Assembly (NCBI GenBank): GCA_028064935.1
Contig: JAPTWT010000303.1
Span: 1-11,582, forward strand
DNA: 11,582 nt
Reading direction: 5' to 3'
From: Gammaproteobacteria bacterium
Lineage (GTDB): Bacteria; Pseudomonadota; Gammaproteobacteria; Acidiferrobacterales; Acidiferrobacteraceae
The translations under genes were made by a program, and so were the position numbers. A model generated the notes under the pieces. That model saw only the letters and a program-made list of their open reading frames with translations. It ran no database searches and was not told the DNA's origin. Position 1 is the first letter of the stretch; the number at the start of each line of letters is the position of its first letter. This document shows, in pieces, positions 1 through 6,368 of this stretch.

Positions 1-1
1 G

Positions 2-574
2 GCGCGCGCAGCGTACCGTAGCGCAGTGCTGGCCTTGCAGGACGGACAGGCCGGACGGGCGCGCGCGGCCTGTAAGCTCGCCCTGCGCCTAAATCCCGGG
101 GCCCTGCGCCCGGCGCTTTTGCTCGCCACCCTCGACCTCCAGGGGGCGCGGCTGCGTAGCGCCCGTAAGGTATTGCGCGCAACCTTGAAGCGGCATCCGC
201 AGGCATTGCCCGCCGCCCTGCTGCTAGCGCAGGTCGATCTGCGCCGCGGCCAGCCGGCCTTTGCCGCGCGGCGACTCGCCGGTGTGCGTGCGGTAGGGGT
301 CGACAGCGAGTCCTATTGGGCGCTATTGGCGGTATCGCAATGGCGCGCCGGGGATCAGGTCGCGGCGCGCGCGACCTACCGCAGTGCACTGCGCCGTTTT
401 CCTCGTGACGGGGCGTTGTGGGTGGGCCTCGGCCTCGTTGACCGCCGCGCGGGTCAGACCACGCGCGCCTACCGGGCCTGGCGGCACGCCGCCGCCTGCC
501 CCCTGCCCCCGGTCCTTGCGCGGTTTGTGCAGACGCAGCTGCGCACCTTCAAGGGGCGGCATCAGAACCGGTAG
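2..574 (+). CDS. TPR-like helical repeat protein, 3' part
   Basis: The frame is open from the first complete codon at base 2, and the repeat pattern continues through the possible GTG at base 26, so the gene very probably starts before the window. The visible 190 or so residues are alanine, leucine and arginine rich. They show the tetratricopeptide rhythm: pairs of amphipathic helices about 34 residues apart, with A-x-x-x-Y or A-x-x-x-L faces and loops such as LRLNPGALRPALLLA, LKRHPQALPAALLLA and LRRFPRDGALWVGLG. TPR proteins are scaffolds for protein contacts and have no catalytic motif, so the partner cannot be told. No signal peptide can be judged because the N-terminus is missing. The stop overlaps the end of the convergent outer-membrane protein gene by 13 bases. 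Confidence 0.75.
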   Translation, partial: ARAAYRSAVLALQDGQAGRARAACKLALRLNPGALRPALLLATLDLQGARLRSARKVLRATLKRHPQALPAALLLAQVDLRRGQPAFAARRLAGVRAVGVDSESYWALLAVSQWRAGDQVAARATYRSALRRFPRDGALWVGLGLVDRRAGQTTRAYRAWRHAAACPLPPVLARFVQTQLRTFKGRHQNR

Positions 575-1215
575 CCGAGGCTCACGGAGATCACCGGGTA
601 GGCCTTCAGGCGGTTCGCCTGTTTTTCGATCTGGGCGCGCACCGAGGCGATCTCGGCCGCCAGGGCCGGGTCATAGGCGGCGCCCGGGGCATTCAAGGTC
701 GTCGTCGGGCGGTCCCACATCACGCCGAGATCGACGCCGTAGATGAACCCGGACCCGGGCCGCGCATCATTGCTGACGCCCAATCCCAGGTAGGGCGCGA
801 AACGCGCATAGGTGATCCTGCCCGTGACCGGCCCGACCGCTGCCGCCGGCACGGTGTAGCCGTTGACGGTGTAGACGCCATTTACGGGCGCGCCCGTCAG
901 ATCGACCCGGTTATCATCGTAATAGACACCCCCCGTGACACGGAAAATGCCGCCGAAAGGGTAGAGGTCGGCGAGCAGCGCGGCATTACGAAAGTGCGCC
1001 CGACCCTTATAGCGGAGTCCGTCGGTCGTTTCGTAGCGCGTGATGCGCCCGCCGTTCACCAATAGGCGTGCATCCACCCATCCCGGAACGATGGGGGCCG
1101 AGAGGGTGAGCCCAAGCCCCAGGGTTCCGGCGCCGGCGCTTAGGCCTACGCCCGCCCACGCCGGCACGCACAGCGCGGCGATCAGCAGACCACCGAGAGC
1201 GAATCGTCGTATCAT
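562..1215 (-). CDS. Small secreted beta-barrel-like outer-membrane protein
   Basis: This gene encodes 217 residues. A clear Sec signal peptide covers residues 1-21 (basic MIRR, hydrophobic core, AWA cleavage site before GVGL). The mature part alternates polar and hydrophobic residues in short strands rich in glycine, tyrosine and aromatics (LLADLYPF, RVTGGVYYDD, RFAPYLGLGV, FIYGVDLGVMW). It ends in LGYRF; a C-terminal aromatic, usually Phe, is the recognition signal for BAM-assembled outer-membrane proteins. Its length suits an 8-stranded barrel. A helical stretch near residues 183-203 (DPALAAEIASVRAQIEKQAN) interrupts the strands before the last one and may be a periplasmic or coil segment. 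The start is supported by GAGGAG five bases upstream. I do not recognise a named family, and no substrate can be assigned. It is divergent from bioF and shares a 137-base intergenic region with it. Confidence 0.8.
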   Translation of the reverse strand: MIRRFALGGLLIAALCVPAWAGVGLSAGAGTLGLGLTLSAPIVPGWVDARLLVNGGRITRYETTDGLRYKGRAHFRNAALLADLYPFGGIFRVTGGVYYDDNRVDLTGAPVNGVYTVNGYTVPAAAVGPVTGRITYARFAPYLGLGVSNDARPGSGFIYGVDLGVMWDRPTTTLNAPGAAYDPALAAEIASVRAQIEKQANRLKAYPVISVSLGYRF

Positions 1216-1245
1216 GGTGGCTCCTCAGAGGTCGCAAGAGAGGGC

Positions 1246-1274
1246 ACGATAGCGAAGGTGGCGGGCCTTCCCAA
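1246..1274 (-). promoter_or_regulatory. Possible sigma-70 promoter for the outer-membrane protein gene
   Basis: Read on the minus strand, TTGGGA (1274-1269) and TATCGT (1251-1246) are separated by exactly 17 bases, and the gene's ATG lies about 30 bases downstream. Both boxes match the consensus only in part, so this is a weak call based on spacing and position. No comparable promoter was found for bioF in the same gap. Confidence 0.22.
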
Positions 1275-1352
1275 CCGCCCAAAGTCGCCCCTGTCTTTAT
1301 CGGGCGCCTGCCCCCACGTATGCTTGCGCCTCCCCAACCGAGACCGGGACCG

Positions 1353-2522
1353 ATGACGGGCGATCCTTTCGCGAGCACTCTGGAACGGACATTCGCGCGT
1401 CTGCGCGATCAGGATCTGTGGCGGCGGCGTGAGCGCCGGCAATCGCCGCAGGGCCCCTCGGTCCAGGTGGATGGGCGGACCCTGCTGTCGTTCGCAAGCA
1501 ATGATTACCTGGGGCTCGCCAACGACCCGCGACTCGTGGAGGCCTGGTGCCAGGGGGCCCGCCGCTACGGGGTGGGGGCCGGCGCCTCGCATCTTCTCGG
1601 TGGTCACAGCGAGGCACATCACGAGCTCGAGGAGGCCCTGGCGGCGTTCGTGGGTACCCCCCGGGCACTGCTCTTTTCCACGGGCTATATGGCAAACCTC
1701 GCGCTCGTCGCCACATTATGCCCGCGCCGCGGCCGGCTCTTCGAGGACCGGCGCAATCACGCCTCGCTCATCGATGCGGCGCGCCTTGCGCAGGCCGACC
1801 GGCACCGCTACCGTGATGTCGCAGGCCTCAAGCGCGCGCTGGCCGCGGCTGCACCCGGTGGGGTCGTGGCCAGCGACGGGGTCTTTAGCATGGACGGCGA
1901 TACCGCGGATGTTCCGGGGTTGCTCGCGCTCGCCCAGGCCCACCGCGCCGGACTCTTGTTGGATGAGGCCCATGCCTTCGGTGTCGTAGGCCCGCAAGGG
2001 CGTGGCACGCCGGCCGCTCACGGCCTTGGTCACGATCCCGCGCTCGTCCACATGGGCACCCTCGGCAAGGCCTTCGGTGTGTTCGGCGCGTTCGTGGCGG
2101 CCAGTACGGATGTCATCGAGGCCCTGGTACAGACCGCCCGCCCCTATATCTATACGACCGCCCTGCCACCGGCCTTAGCGGTTTGTGCCAAGGTCAGCCT
2201 CGCGATCGCGGTGGCCGAGGAGTATCGGCGCACCGAACTTGGCGAGCGCATCCGTGAATTTCGCGCGGGTGCCGCGCAACTCGGCCTGCAGGTTTTGCCG
2301 TCATCCACCCCGATCCAGCCAGTCATTCTGGGCGACGCCGGCCGCGCCCTCGACGCCAGCGCGCGGTTGCGCGAGCACGGCCTTCATGTGCCCGCTGTGC
2401 GTCCGCCGACCGTGCCCGCCGGCAGTGCACGACTGCGCATTACGCTAAGCGCCGCCCATACCCGTGATGATGTCGAGCACCTCCTTGGCGCGCTCGCGGC
2501 CCTGCCACCGGGTAGTGCTTGA
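1353..2522 (+). CDS. bioF: 8-amino-7-oxononanoate synthase BioF
   Basis: BioF is a PLP enzyme that condenses pimeloyl-ACP (or CoA) with L-alanine to give 8-amino-7-oxononanoate, the first step of biotin ring assembly, in the cytoplasm. The 389 residues match the alpha-oxoamine synthase family along their length: FASNDYLGL at 47-55, GVGAGASHLLGGH in the first third, the PLP ring contacts D204 and H207 in LDEAHAFG, and the Schiff-base lysine K239 in TLGKAFG. The C-terminus has the typical RPPTVPAGSARLRITLSAAH block. I chose the ATG at 1353 because it gives a family-like length (E. coli has 384). An in-frame ATG at 1320 would add 11 proline-rich residues and has no better ribosome site. The stop overlaps the bioH ATG by one base (TGATG), so translation is coupled. 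Confidence 0.96.
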   Translation: MTGDPFASTLERTFARLRDQDLWRRRERRQSPQGPSVQVDGRTLLSFASNDYLGLANDPRLVEAWCQGARRYGVGAGASHLLGGHSEAHHELEEALAAFVGTPRALLFSTGYMANLALVATLCPRRGRLFEDRRNHASLIDAARLAQADRHRYRDVAGLKRALAAAAPGGVVASDGVFSMDGDTADVPGLLALAQAHRAGLLLDEAHAFGVVGPQGRGTPAAHGLGHDPALVHMGTLGKAFGVFGAFVAASTDVIEALVQTARPYIYTTALPPALAVCAKVSLAIAVAEEYRRTELGERIREFRAGAAQLGLQVLPSSTPIQPVILGDAGRALDASARLREHGLHVPAVRPPTVPAGSARLRITLSAAHTRDDVEHLLGALAALPPGSA

Positions 2523-3238
2523 TGCTATTGCTCGTGCATGGTTGGGGACTGAATCGAAGGGTCTTTGCCGGGCTTGAGCAGGCCCTGGCGCTACCCTGTG
2601 CATCACTGGATCTGCCGGGCCACGGACAGGCGCCCTACGAGCCGGGCGCGCTCGACCCGGACACGCTTGCAGCCGGGCTTGCCGCGCGTTATCCGGGGGC
2701 CCATGCCTGGCTCGGTTGGTCACTCGGCGGGCTTATCGCCCTGACGCTCGCCGCGCGCCATCCCGAAAGCGTAAGCCGGCTTATTCTGATCGGTGCCACG
2801 CCCCGTTTCGTGCGCGCCGACGATTGGCCTCATGGCACCGAACCCGCGGTCTTTCAGGCCTTCGCCAAGCAGTTGGCCGTCGATCATGAGGCCGCCTTAC
2901 GACGATTCCTGACCCTGCAGGCCGGTGCCGGCGCGCGGTCCGAGGTGCGCGCACTCATGGCGGATCTCGAAGGCGGTGGCGTGCCGCAACCGCAGGCCTT
3001 GGCGGAGGGGCTTGCGGTGCTTCAAGAAAGCGACTGCCGCCCGCTCTTGCGCGCGGTGCGCGCGCCGACGCTCCTGTTGCACGGCATCGACGACACCATC
3101 GTCTCGATCGAGGCCGCGCGCGCGACCGCCGCGCTCATGCCCGACGCGCGTTTATGCGCGATAGGGCGCGGACATGCGCCATTTCTCAACGCGCTGCCGC
3201 AGAGCGCCGCCCTGATCCGGGATTTCCTCGATGAATGA
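2522..3238 (+). CDS. bioH: Pimeloyl-ACP methyl ester carboxylesterase BioH
   Basis: BioH hydrolyses the methyl ester of pimeloyl-ACP, ending chain elongation so that BioF can use the product. The 238 residues form an alpha/beta hydrolase: the VHGWGLN oxyanion region at 5-11, the nucleophile elbow GWSLGG with S67, an acid in HGIDDTIV (D190 or D191, with D191 lining up best with E. coli), and the catalytic histidine H218 in GRGHAPF. The LGWSLGGL block and the DLPGHG segment are close to E. coli BioH, which favours BioH over other esterases, and the position between bioF and bioC settles it. The ATG at 2522 is preferred to the TTG at 2519. The N-terminus is about 17 residues shorter than in E. 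coli. The end overlaps bioC by 8 bases. Confidence 0.93.
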   Translation: MLLLVHGWGLNRRVFAGLEQALALPCASLDLPGHGQAPYEPGALDPDTLAAGLAARYPGAHAWLGWSLGGLIALTLAARHPESVSRLILIGATPRFVRADDWPHGTEPAVFQAFAKQLAVDHEAALRRFLTLQAGAGARSEVRALMADLEGGGVPQPQALAEGLAVLQESDCRPLLRAVRAPTLLLHGIDDTIVSIEAARATAALMPDARLCAIGRGHAPFLNALPQSAALIRDFLDE

Positions 3239-4082
3239 CCTAAGCCCCGGGGCCATCCGCCACAGCTTCGATCGCGCGGCGCGCCATTACGACGAGAGTG
3301 CAGTCTTGCAGCGCACTGTGGCAGATGAGCTCTTGAGTCGCTTTCAATGGTTGCGTATCGAGCCCGCCACTTTACTCGACGTGGGCACCGGCACCGGCTA
3401 CGCCCTTCCCCGACTGCGCCGCCGGTTTCGTAAGGCGCGAGTGCTGGCCTGCGATATCGCATGGGCGATGGCTTGCGCCGCGCGCCATCGTCGGGTGCTG
3501 TGGCGTCCAAGCCCGGTGTGGGTTGCGGACGCCCACGACCTGCCTCTGCGCGCCGAGAGCATCGATTGCATCTATTCGAGTCTGGCCCTGCAGTGGATGG
3601 ATGCCCCGCGCGCCTTTGCCGAGTTTCGCCGCGTCTTGCGCGCGGACGGCCTGTTGACCTTTGCCACCTTTGGCCCCGATACCTTGCGGGAGCTGCGTGA
3701 TGCCTGGGCGCATGTCGATGATCGGCCGCATGTGCATAGCTTCGTGGATATGCATGACCTGGGGGATGCCCTGATCCACGCCGGATTCTCGGATCCCGTG
3801 CTCGATGTCGAGCACTATACCCTCACATACGAGTCGGTAGGTGCTGCCTTGCGCGATTTAAAGCGTATCGGGGCGCATAATGCCGCAGCAGCCCGTTTCC
3901 CCGGGCTCACGGGCAAGGGGCGCTATCGGCGCTTCGAACAGGCCTATGAAGGCTTCCGCCAGGACGGACGGTTGCCTGTGACCTACGAAGTCGTCTATGG
4001 TCAGGCGTGGGTCCCACCGGGCGCGCCGCCCCCGTCTATTCCATCCAAAGGCCGTCCCGTCATCCCCATCCGCAGTGCCTGA
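3231..4082 (+). CDS. bioC: Malonyl-ACP O-methyltransferase BioC
   Basis: BioC transfers a methyl group from SAM to the free carboxyl of malonyl-ACP, disguising it so that fatty acid synthase can build the pimelate chain; BioH later removes the methyl. The 283 residues start with the family-typical helix IRHSFDRAARHYDESAVLQ. The SAM-binding motif I (LLDVGTGTGYALPRL) lies near residues 47-61, an acidic ACDIAW strand follows, then VADAHDLPL. The BioC hallmarks SLALQWMDAP, TFGPDTLREL and DLKRIGAHN are all present. The C-terminus continues beyond the fold as a proline-rich tail. The gene overlaps bioH by 8 bases. No bioD follows, although bioC is often followed by it; the next gene is an unrelated acetyltransferase. 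No strong terminator with a T-run was seen after the stop. Confidence 0.95.
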   Translation: MNDLSPGAIRHSFDRAARHYDESAVLQRTVADELLSRFQWLRIEPATLLDVGTGTGYALPRLRRRFRKARVLACDIAWAMACAARHRRVLWRPSPVWVADAHDLPLRAESIDCIYSSLALQWMDAPRAFAEFRRVLRADGLLTFATFGPDTLRELRDAWAHVDDRPHVHSFVDMHDLGDALIHAGFSDPVLDVEHYTLTYESVGAALRDLKRIGAHNAAAARFPGLTGKGRYRRFEQAYEGFRQDGRLPVTYEVVYGQAWVPPGAPPPSIPSKGRPVIPIRSA

Positions 4083-4216
4083 TCGTGGCCCAGGGCGCGA
4101 CTGCTGTTCCCGGAGAGTTGCGGGAGGCCAGATCATGCGGTCTCGTTGGCCGTTGCCGCGTTGCCAGGCCCCATATACCCTTCCCCAAAACTCCAGGCGC
4201 CCGTGATCACAGCCGC

Positions 4217-4549
4217 CGCAGCGCGAGATGGGCAAGAGGCCCGTCGCTTGTGTCTCGTAGATTCCCATCGGCCCCGACCCATGGCAGCATGCAAGGCATC
4301 AATGGTCCAGGGGATATTTCGGGCATGTCGATCATCCGCACACCGAGATTTGTGCTGCGTCCCTATGAAAGGCGGGACGCGACGGCATTCATGTATGCGG
4401 TCCGCGAGGCCGCGGTCGCCGCGGACCATTGGATTTCCTGGGCCGAAGAGGCCTATAGCGAACAGGATGCGCGTAGCTGGTTCCGGTCTGTGGCCGTCGG
4501 TCATAAGACGGGGACGAGCTACGAGTACGGCATATTCTCACTGGCCGAG
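4217..4549. repeat. 333-bp direct tandem repeat, copy 1
   Basis: Bases 4217-4549 are repeated immediately as 4550-4882 with an offset of exactly 333 bases. Comparing the two copies by eye along their length showed no difference. The unit holds 108 bases of leader and the first 75 codons of the GNAT gene. Because 333 is a multiple of three and the leader has no stop in that frame, the reading frame stays open through the join. The bases at the edges do not match (4216 is C against G at 4549; 4550 is C against G at 4883), so there is no microhomology at the join. Confidence 0.95.
4227..4245 (+). other. Stem-loop at the left end of the duplicated unit
   Basis: GATGGGC and GCCCGTC can pair as a 7-bp stem with one T-G pair around the 5-base loop AAGAG. 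The same structure recurs at 4560-4578 because it lies within the duplicated unit. It sits between bioC and the acetyltransferase, where a terminator or attenuator would be expected. However, only a weak T-content tract (CGCTTGTGT) follows, so a classical intrinsic terminator is doubtful. Confidence 0.35.
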
Positions 4550-4657
4550 CGCAGCGCGAGATGGGCAAGAGGCCCGTCGCTTGTGTCTCGTAGATTCCCA
4601 TCGGCCCCGACCCATGGCAGCATGCAAGGCATCAATGGTCCAGGGGATATTTCGGGC
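4325..4657 (+). pseudogene. Duplicated N-terminal part of the GNAT gene plus leader, fused in frame
   Basis: The first ATG of the duplicated unit lies at 4325, with AGGGG about 11 bases upstream, and starts 75 codons identical to the N-terminus of the complete gene. It lacks the acetyl-CoA binding half of a GNAT. Instead of stopping, it reads through 36 codons derived from the second leader (beginning RSARWARGPSLV and ending PGDISG) straight into the complete gene. Translation from here would give one 294-residue protein (4325-5209) with a doubled N-terminal region. I treat it as a by-product of the duplication rather than a gene of its own, but the long product could be made because its ribosome site is identical to the one used by copy 2. 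Confidence 0.6.
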
Positions 4658-4882
4658 ATGTCGATCATCCGCACACCGAGATTTGTGCTGCGTCCCTATG
4701 AAAGGCGGGACGCGACGGCATTCATGTATGCGGTCCGCGAGGCCGCGGTCGCCGCGGACCATTGGATTTCCTGGGCCGAAGAGGCCTATAGCGAACAGGA
4801 TGCGCGTAGCTGGTTCCGGTCTGTGGCCGTCGGTCATAAGACGGGGACGAGCTACGAGTACGGCATATTCTCACTGGCCGAG
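4550..4882. repeat. 333-bp direct tandem repeat, copy 2
   Basis: This is the second copy of the head-to-tail unit that begins at 4217. It supplies the leader, ribosome site and N-terminal 75 codons of the complete acetyltransferase gene, and the sequence continues into the unique 3' part of the gene at 4883. Perfect identity implies either a recent event or an assembly or collapse error. Confidence 0.95.
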
Positions 4883-5209
4883 GAGGCGTTTATCGGTGGC
4901 GCCGGTCTGAATCGTATCGATTCCCACAATCGCATCGCGAACCTCGGGTACTGGGTACGGCCAACGCACCGCCGTCAGGGAGTGGCGTGCGAATGCGCCC
5001 TGGCACTCGTCGAATACGCCTTTGCCGTGCTCGGGCTTCAGAGGATCGAGGTCGTGGTCGCGCTCGGCAACGACGCCAGCGCGGGGGTAGCGCGCAAGAT
5101 CGGTGCCCGCTTGGAGTGCGTGGCGCCCAATCGACTCCGTGTTCGCGGCCAGCCGGTCCCCGCCTACGTCTTTGCGCTGGTTGCACCCTCCAGAGAGCGG
5201 CCACTCTGA
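4658..5209 (+). CDS. GNAT family N-acetyltransferase, RimJ/RimL type
   Basis: The complete copy encodes 183 residues with the layout of RimJ/RimL-like acetyltransferases, which move an acetyl group from acetyl-CoA to an amine such as a protein N-terminus or a small molecule. The start MSIIRTPRFVLRPYERRDA is the typical first strand and helix. The middle has FIGGAGLNRID followed by NLGYWVRP, and the pyrophosphate-binding motif A appears as THRRQGVACECALAL near residues 105-119 (R-R-x-G-V/A). The later strand LQRIEVVVALGNDASAGVARKIGA is motif B. The substrate cannot be told. The start at 4658 gives the normal family length; the identical ATG at 4325 would give the doubled form. The gene follows bioC on the same strand but has no known role in biotin synthesis. 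Confidence 0.85.
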   Translation: MSIIRTPRFVLRPYERRDATAFMYAVREAAVAADHWISWAEEAYSEQDARSWFRSVAVGHKTGTSYEYGIFSLAEEAFIGGAGLNRIDSHNRIANLGYWVRPTHRRQGVACECALALVEYAFAVLGLQRIEVVVALGNDASAGVARKIGARLECVAPNRLRVRGQPVPAYVFALVAPSRERPL

Positions 5210-5315
5210 GCCAACGGTCCGTCGGCGGATGGCGGCGCCTGCGCATGTCTTGCGTGGCTCTCCCCTTACGCCTTTTTGTGTTGGTTTATGGTGCCGCTCG
5301 TATTTTCGTATGATG

Positions 5316-5348
5316 CCGCACAGCTTTCTGCAACATAACCCTGTGCGG
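5316..5348. repeat. Perfect 8-bp inverted repeat (hairpin)
   Basis: CCGCACAG at 5316-5323 and its exact complement CTGTGCGG at 5341-5348 flank a 17-base A/T-leaning spacer. Two further G-T pairs can extend the stem outward. Neither strand has a T-run after the stem, so it is not a standard terminator. It lies about 100 bases after the acetyltransferase stop and could act as a weak transcription end, a protein-binding site or a recombination arm. Confidence 0.5.
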
Positions 5349-5675
5349 TGACCAAACATTTCTATGAAAACACATAGGGCGATATTTCGGGTGTAGACGA
5401 TGAGTATTTGGGGCTCTGTTACCCCGTTACCGAACCCTCAACTCCTCAGTTCCCGAGTGAAGGCCTCGTGGCGCTTCGGTTGGCGGGCATAGTGCGCCGG
5501 CGCCAACGCGTCGAAGGCGAAGTCTATGCACGTGGAACGGCCCACCTGTCATACCCCATCTCCTTCGCGCGCCAAGGCCACATATCCTTTTCAGTTCATG
5601 ACCGCCTCTCTTCCGGGCACTCGAACAGCCGCACGTTGTCGGCCGCGTTCATAATAGATGGGATCGGCTCTTTCG

Positions 5676-5692
5676 GTAAACGCTCCGTTTAC
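5676..5692. repeat. 7-bp inverted repeat with 3-base spacer, operator-like
   Basis: GTAAACG and CGTTTAC flank CTC in a compact 17-base dyad, a size typical of dimeric repressor operators or recombinase sites. A TATAAG box begins directly after it on the plus strand (5693-5698), and TATAGT, which can serve as a -10 box, is read on the minus strand. No regulator gene is in the window to pair with it. Confidence 0.45.
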
Positions 5693-5720
5693 TATAAGTC
5701 CCTCTCCAAGCCATCTTCAA

Positions 5721-5775
5721 CACAGCCGACAACATGCATCCGAAAGTTCGCCGCAATCGCCTGCTGTCGGCTGTG
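5721..5775. repeat. Perfect 11-bp inverted repeat with 33-base spacer
   Basis: CACAGCCGACA at 5721-5731 is exactly complementary to TGTCGGCTGTG at 5765-5775. This is the longest perfect dyad I found in the window outside genes. Parts of the arm also occur at 5636-5643 (TTGTCGGC) and 5908-5913 (CCGACA), so one short core is scattered through the region. Such an array fits a transfer origin, a partition or replication site, or a folded RNA; which one cannot be decided from sequence. Confidence 0.55.
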
Positions 5776-5902
5776 CCGCTTCCGTACGACGTTGACCCGC
5801 TTGCGTTTAAGATCTCCCGCTGTGGCTCCCGGTACACCCAGGTTCGGGCGGTGCGTTCGGTGGTCCCATCCGCCATCAAGGCATCGCGGTCATGTTGCGA
5901 CA

Positions 5903-5926
5903 AACCGCCGACAGGATCCGGCGGTT
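5903..5926. repeat. Perfect 8-bp inverted repeat with 8-base loop
   Basis: AACCGCCG at 5903-5910 and CGGCGGTT at 5919-5926 flank ACAGGATC, giving a strong GC-rich hairpin. On the plus strand the next bases are ATGCGCC, and on the minus strand TGTCGC, so there is no poly-T tail for a classical terminator. Confidence 0.5.
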
Positions 5927-6363
5927 ATGCGCCTGACCCTATGCCGTACGTCATGAGAGATCCAATAGGCCCGTAATAGAGAACCGCCACGTCTATAAGG
6001 ACGGCCCCGCCGATATCCTATGCGAGGCGCCTAGTGTCCTGCGGCGCCCGGGCTGCGAGTGCAGTAACCTCTCGCGGGATCCGCCTCCACCAGAACCCCT
6101 CTGGCTCGACACCTACGACGAGACATTACACGTCTCTCACTAAACCATTCACGGCGCTCGCCAGGCAGTTCAGCGGCGGCCCCCAGAAACCGCTACCGGG
6201 CGTCCCTATCGCAGACCATTTTGCGCACGACCTGCTCGGTGTCGATCGAGCGCATTTCTCATGAACCCTGCCTTTTCGAGGCGATGATTACTACCGCGCA
6301 TGGGCCCCTCGGTTTACCCAATACCCCAGAGACGTCGATGTGCGTAATGTGCCGGGCCTCTGT

Positions 6364-6368
6364 GGAGG
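6364..6368 (+). promoter_or_regulatory. Ribosome binding site deciding the pilin start
   Basis: GGAGG lies seven bases before the ATG at 6376. It selects this start, which opens directly into a signal peptide, over the upstream in-frame GTG at 6340. No convincing -10/-35 pair was found in the 110 bases before it, although this should be the head of the transfer operon. Confidence 0.75.

Larger units (their letters stand above)
5438..6255 (-). pseudogene. Possible eroded coding sequence on the minus strand, unidentified
   Basis: Three separate minus-strand stretches read like protein but sit in different frames and are broken. From the ATG at 6255, MRSIDTEQVVRKMVCDRDAR meets an amber stop at 6195-6193. 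The same frame then continues for 53 residues (RFLGAAAELPGERREWF and onward) to a stop at 6033-6031. A second stretch covers 5903-5649 (84 residues from a TTG). A third runs from about 5545 to a stop at 5440-5438 (CIDFAFDALAPAHYARQPKR near its middle). None has a ribosome site that I can defend, and I recognise no family. They may be remains of one or more genes or chance open frames in GC-rich DNA. Confidence 0.18.

Noticed and set aside
1320..1352. Earlier ATG for bioF at 1320
   Set aside because: It would add a proline-rich N-terminal stretch not expected in the family and has no ribosome site. The ATG at 1353 fits the usual length better, though the choice is not certain.
4108..4125. TCCCG/CGGGA stem-loop shortly after bioC as a terminator
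   Set aside because: The stem is only 5 bp, has an 8-base loop and is not followed by a T-run.
4007..4324. Upstream extension of the acetyltransferase frame back into bioC
   Set aside because: The frame is open only by chance; the residues have no GNAT character and the family start lies at MSIIRTPRFVLRP.
5408..5956. 182-codon plus-strand open frame
   Set aside because: It has no ribosome site, no recognisable domain and an implausible composition rich in Arg, Ser and Cys; it lies over the dyads and opposite the minus-strand fragments. Chance frame.
5734..5976. 80-codon plus-strand open frame
   Set aside because: There is no ribosome site or family signal, and it overlaps the 11-bp dyad and the 8-bp hairpin. 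Not supported as a gene.
6083..6092. GCCTCCACCA, which matches the 3' end of many tmRNA genes (a common integration target)
   Set aside because: The T-arm that should precede it is absent and no tmRNA body or tag-coding stretch was found upstream. A ten-base match alone is too little to call an attachment site.
6034..6264. 76-codon plus-strand open frame before the pilin gene
   Set aside because: It starts at a GTG without a ribosome site and overlaps the minus-strand fragment with comparable protein likeness. Neither can be chosen, so it is not called.
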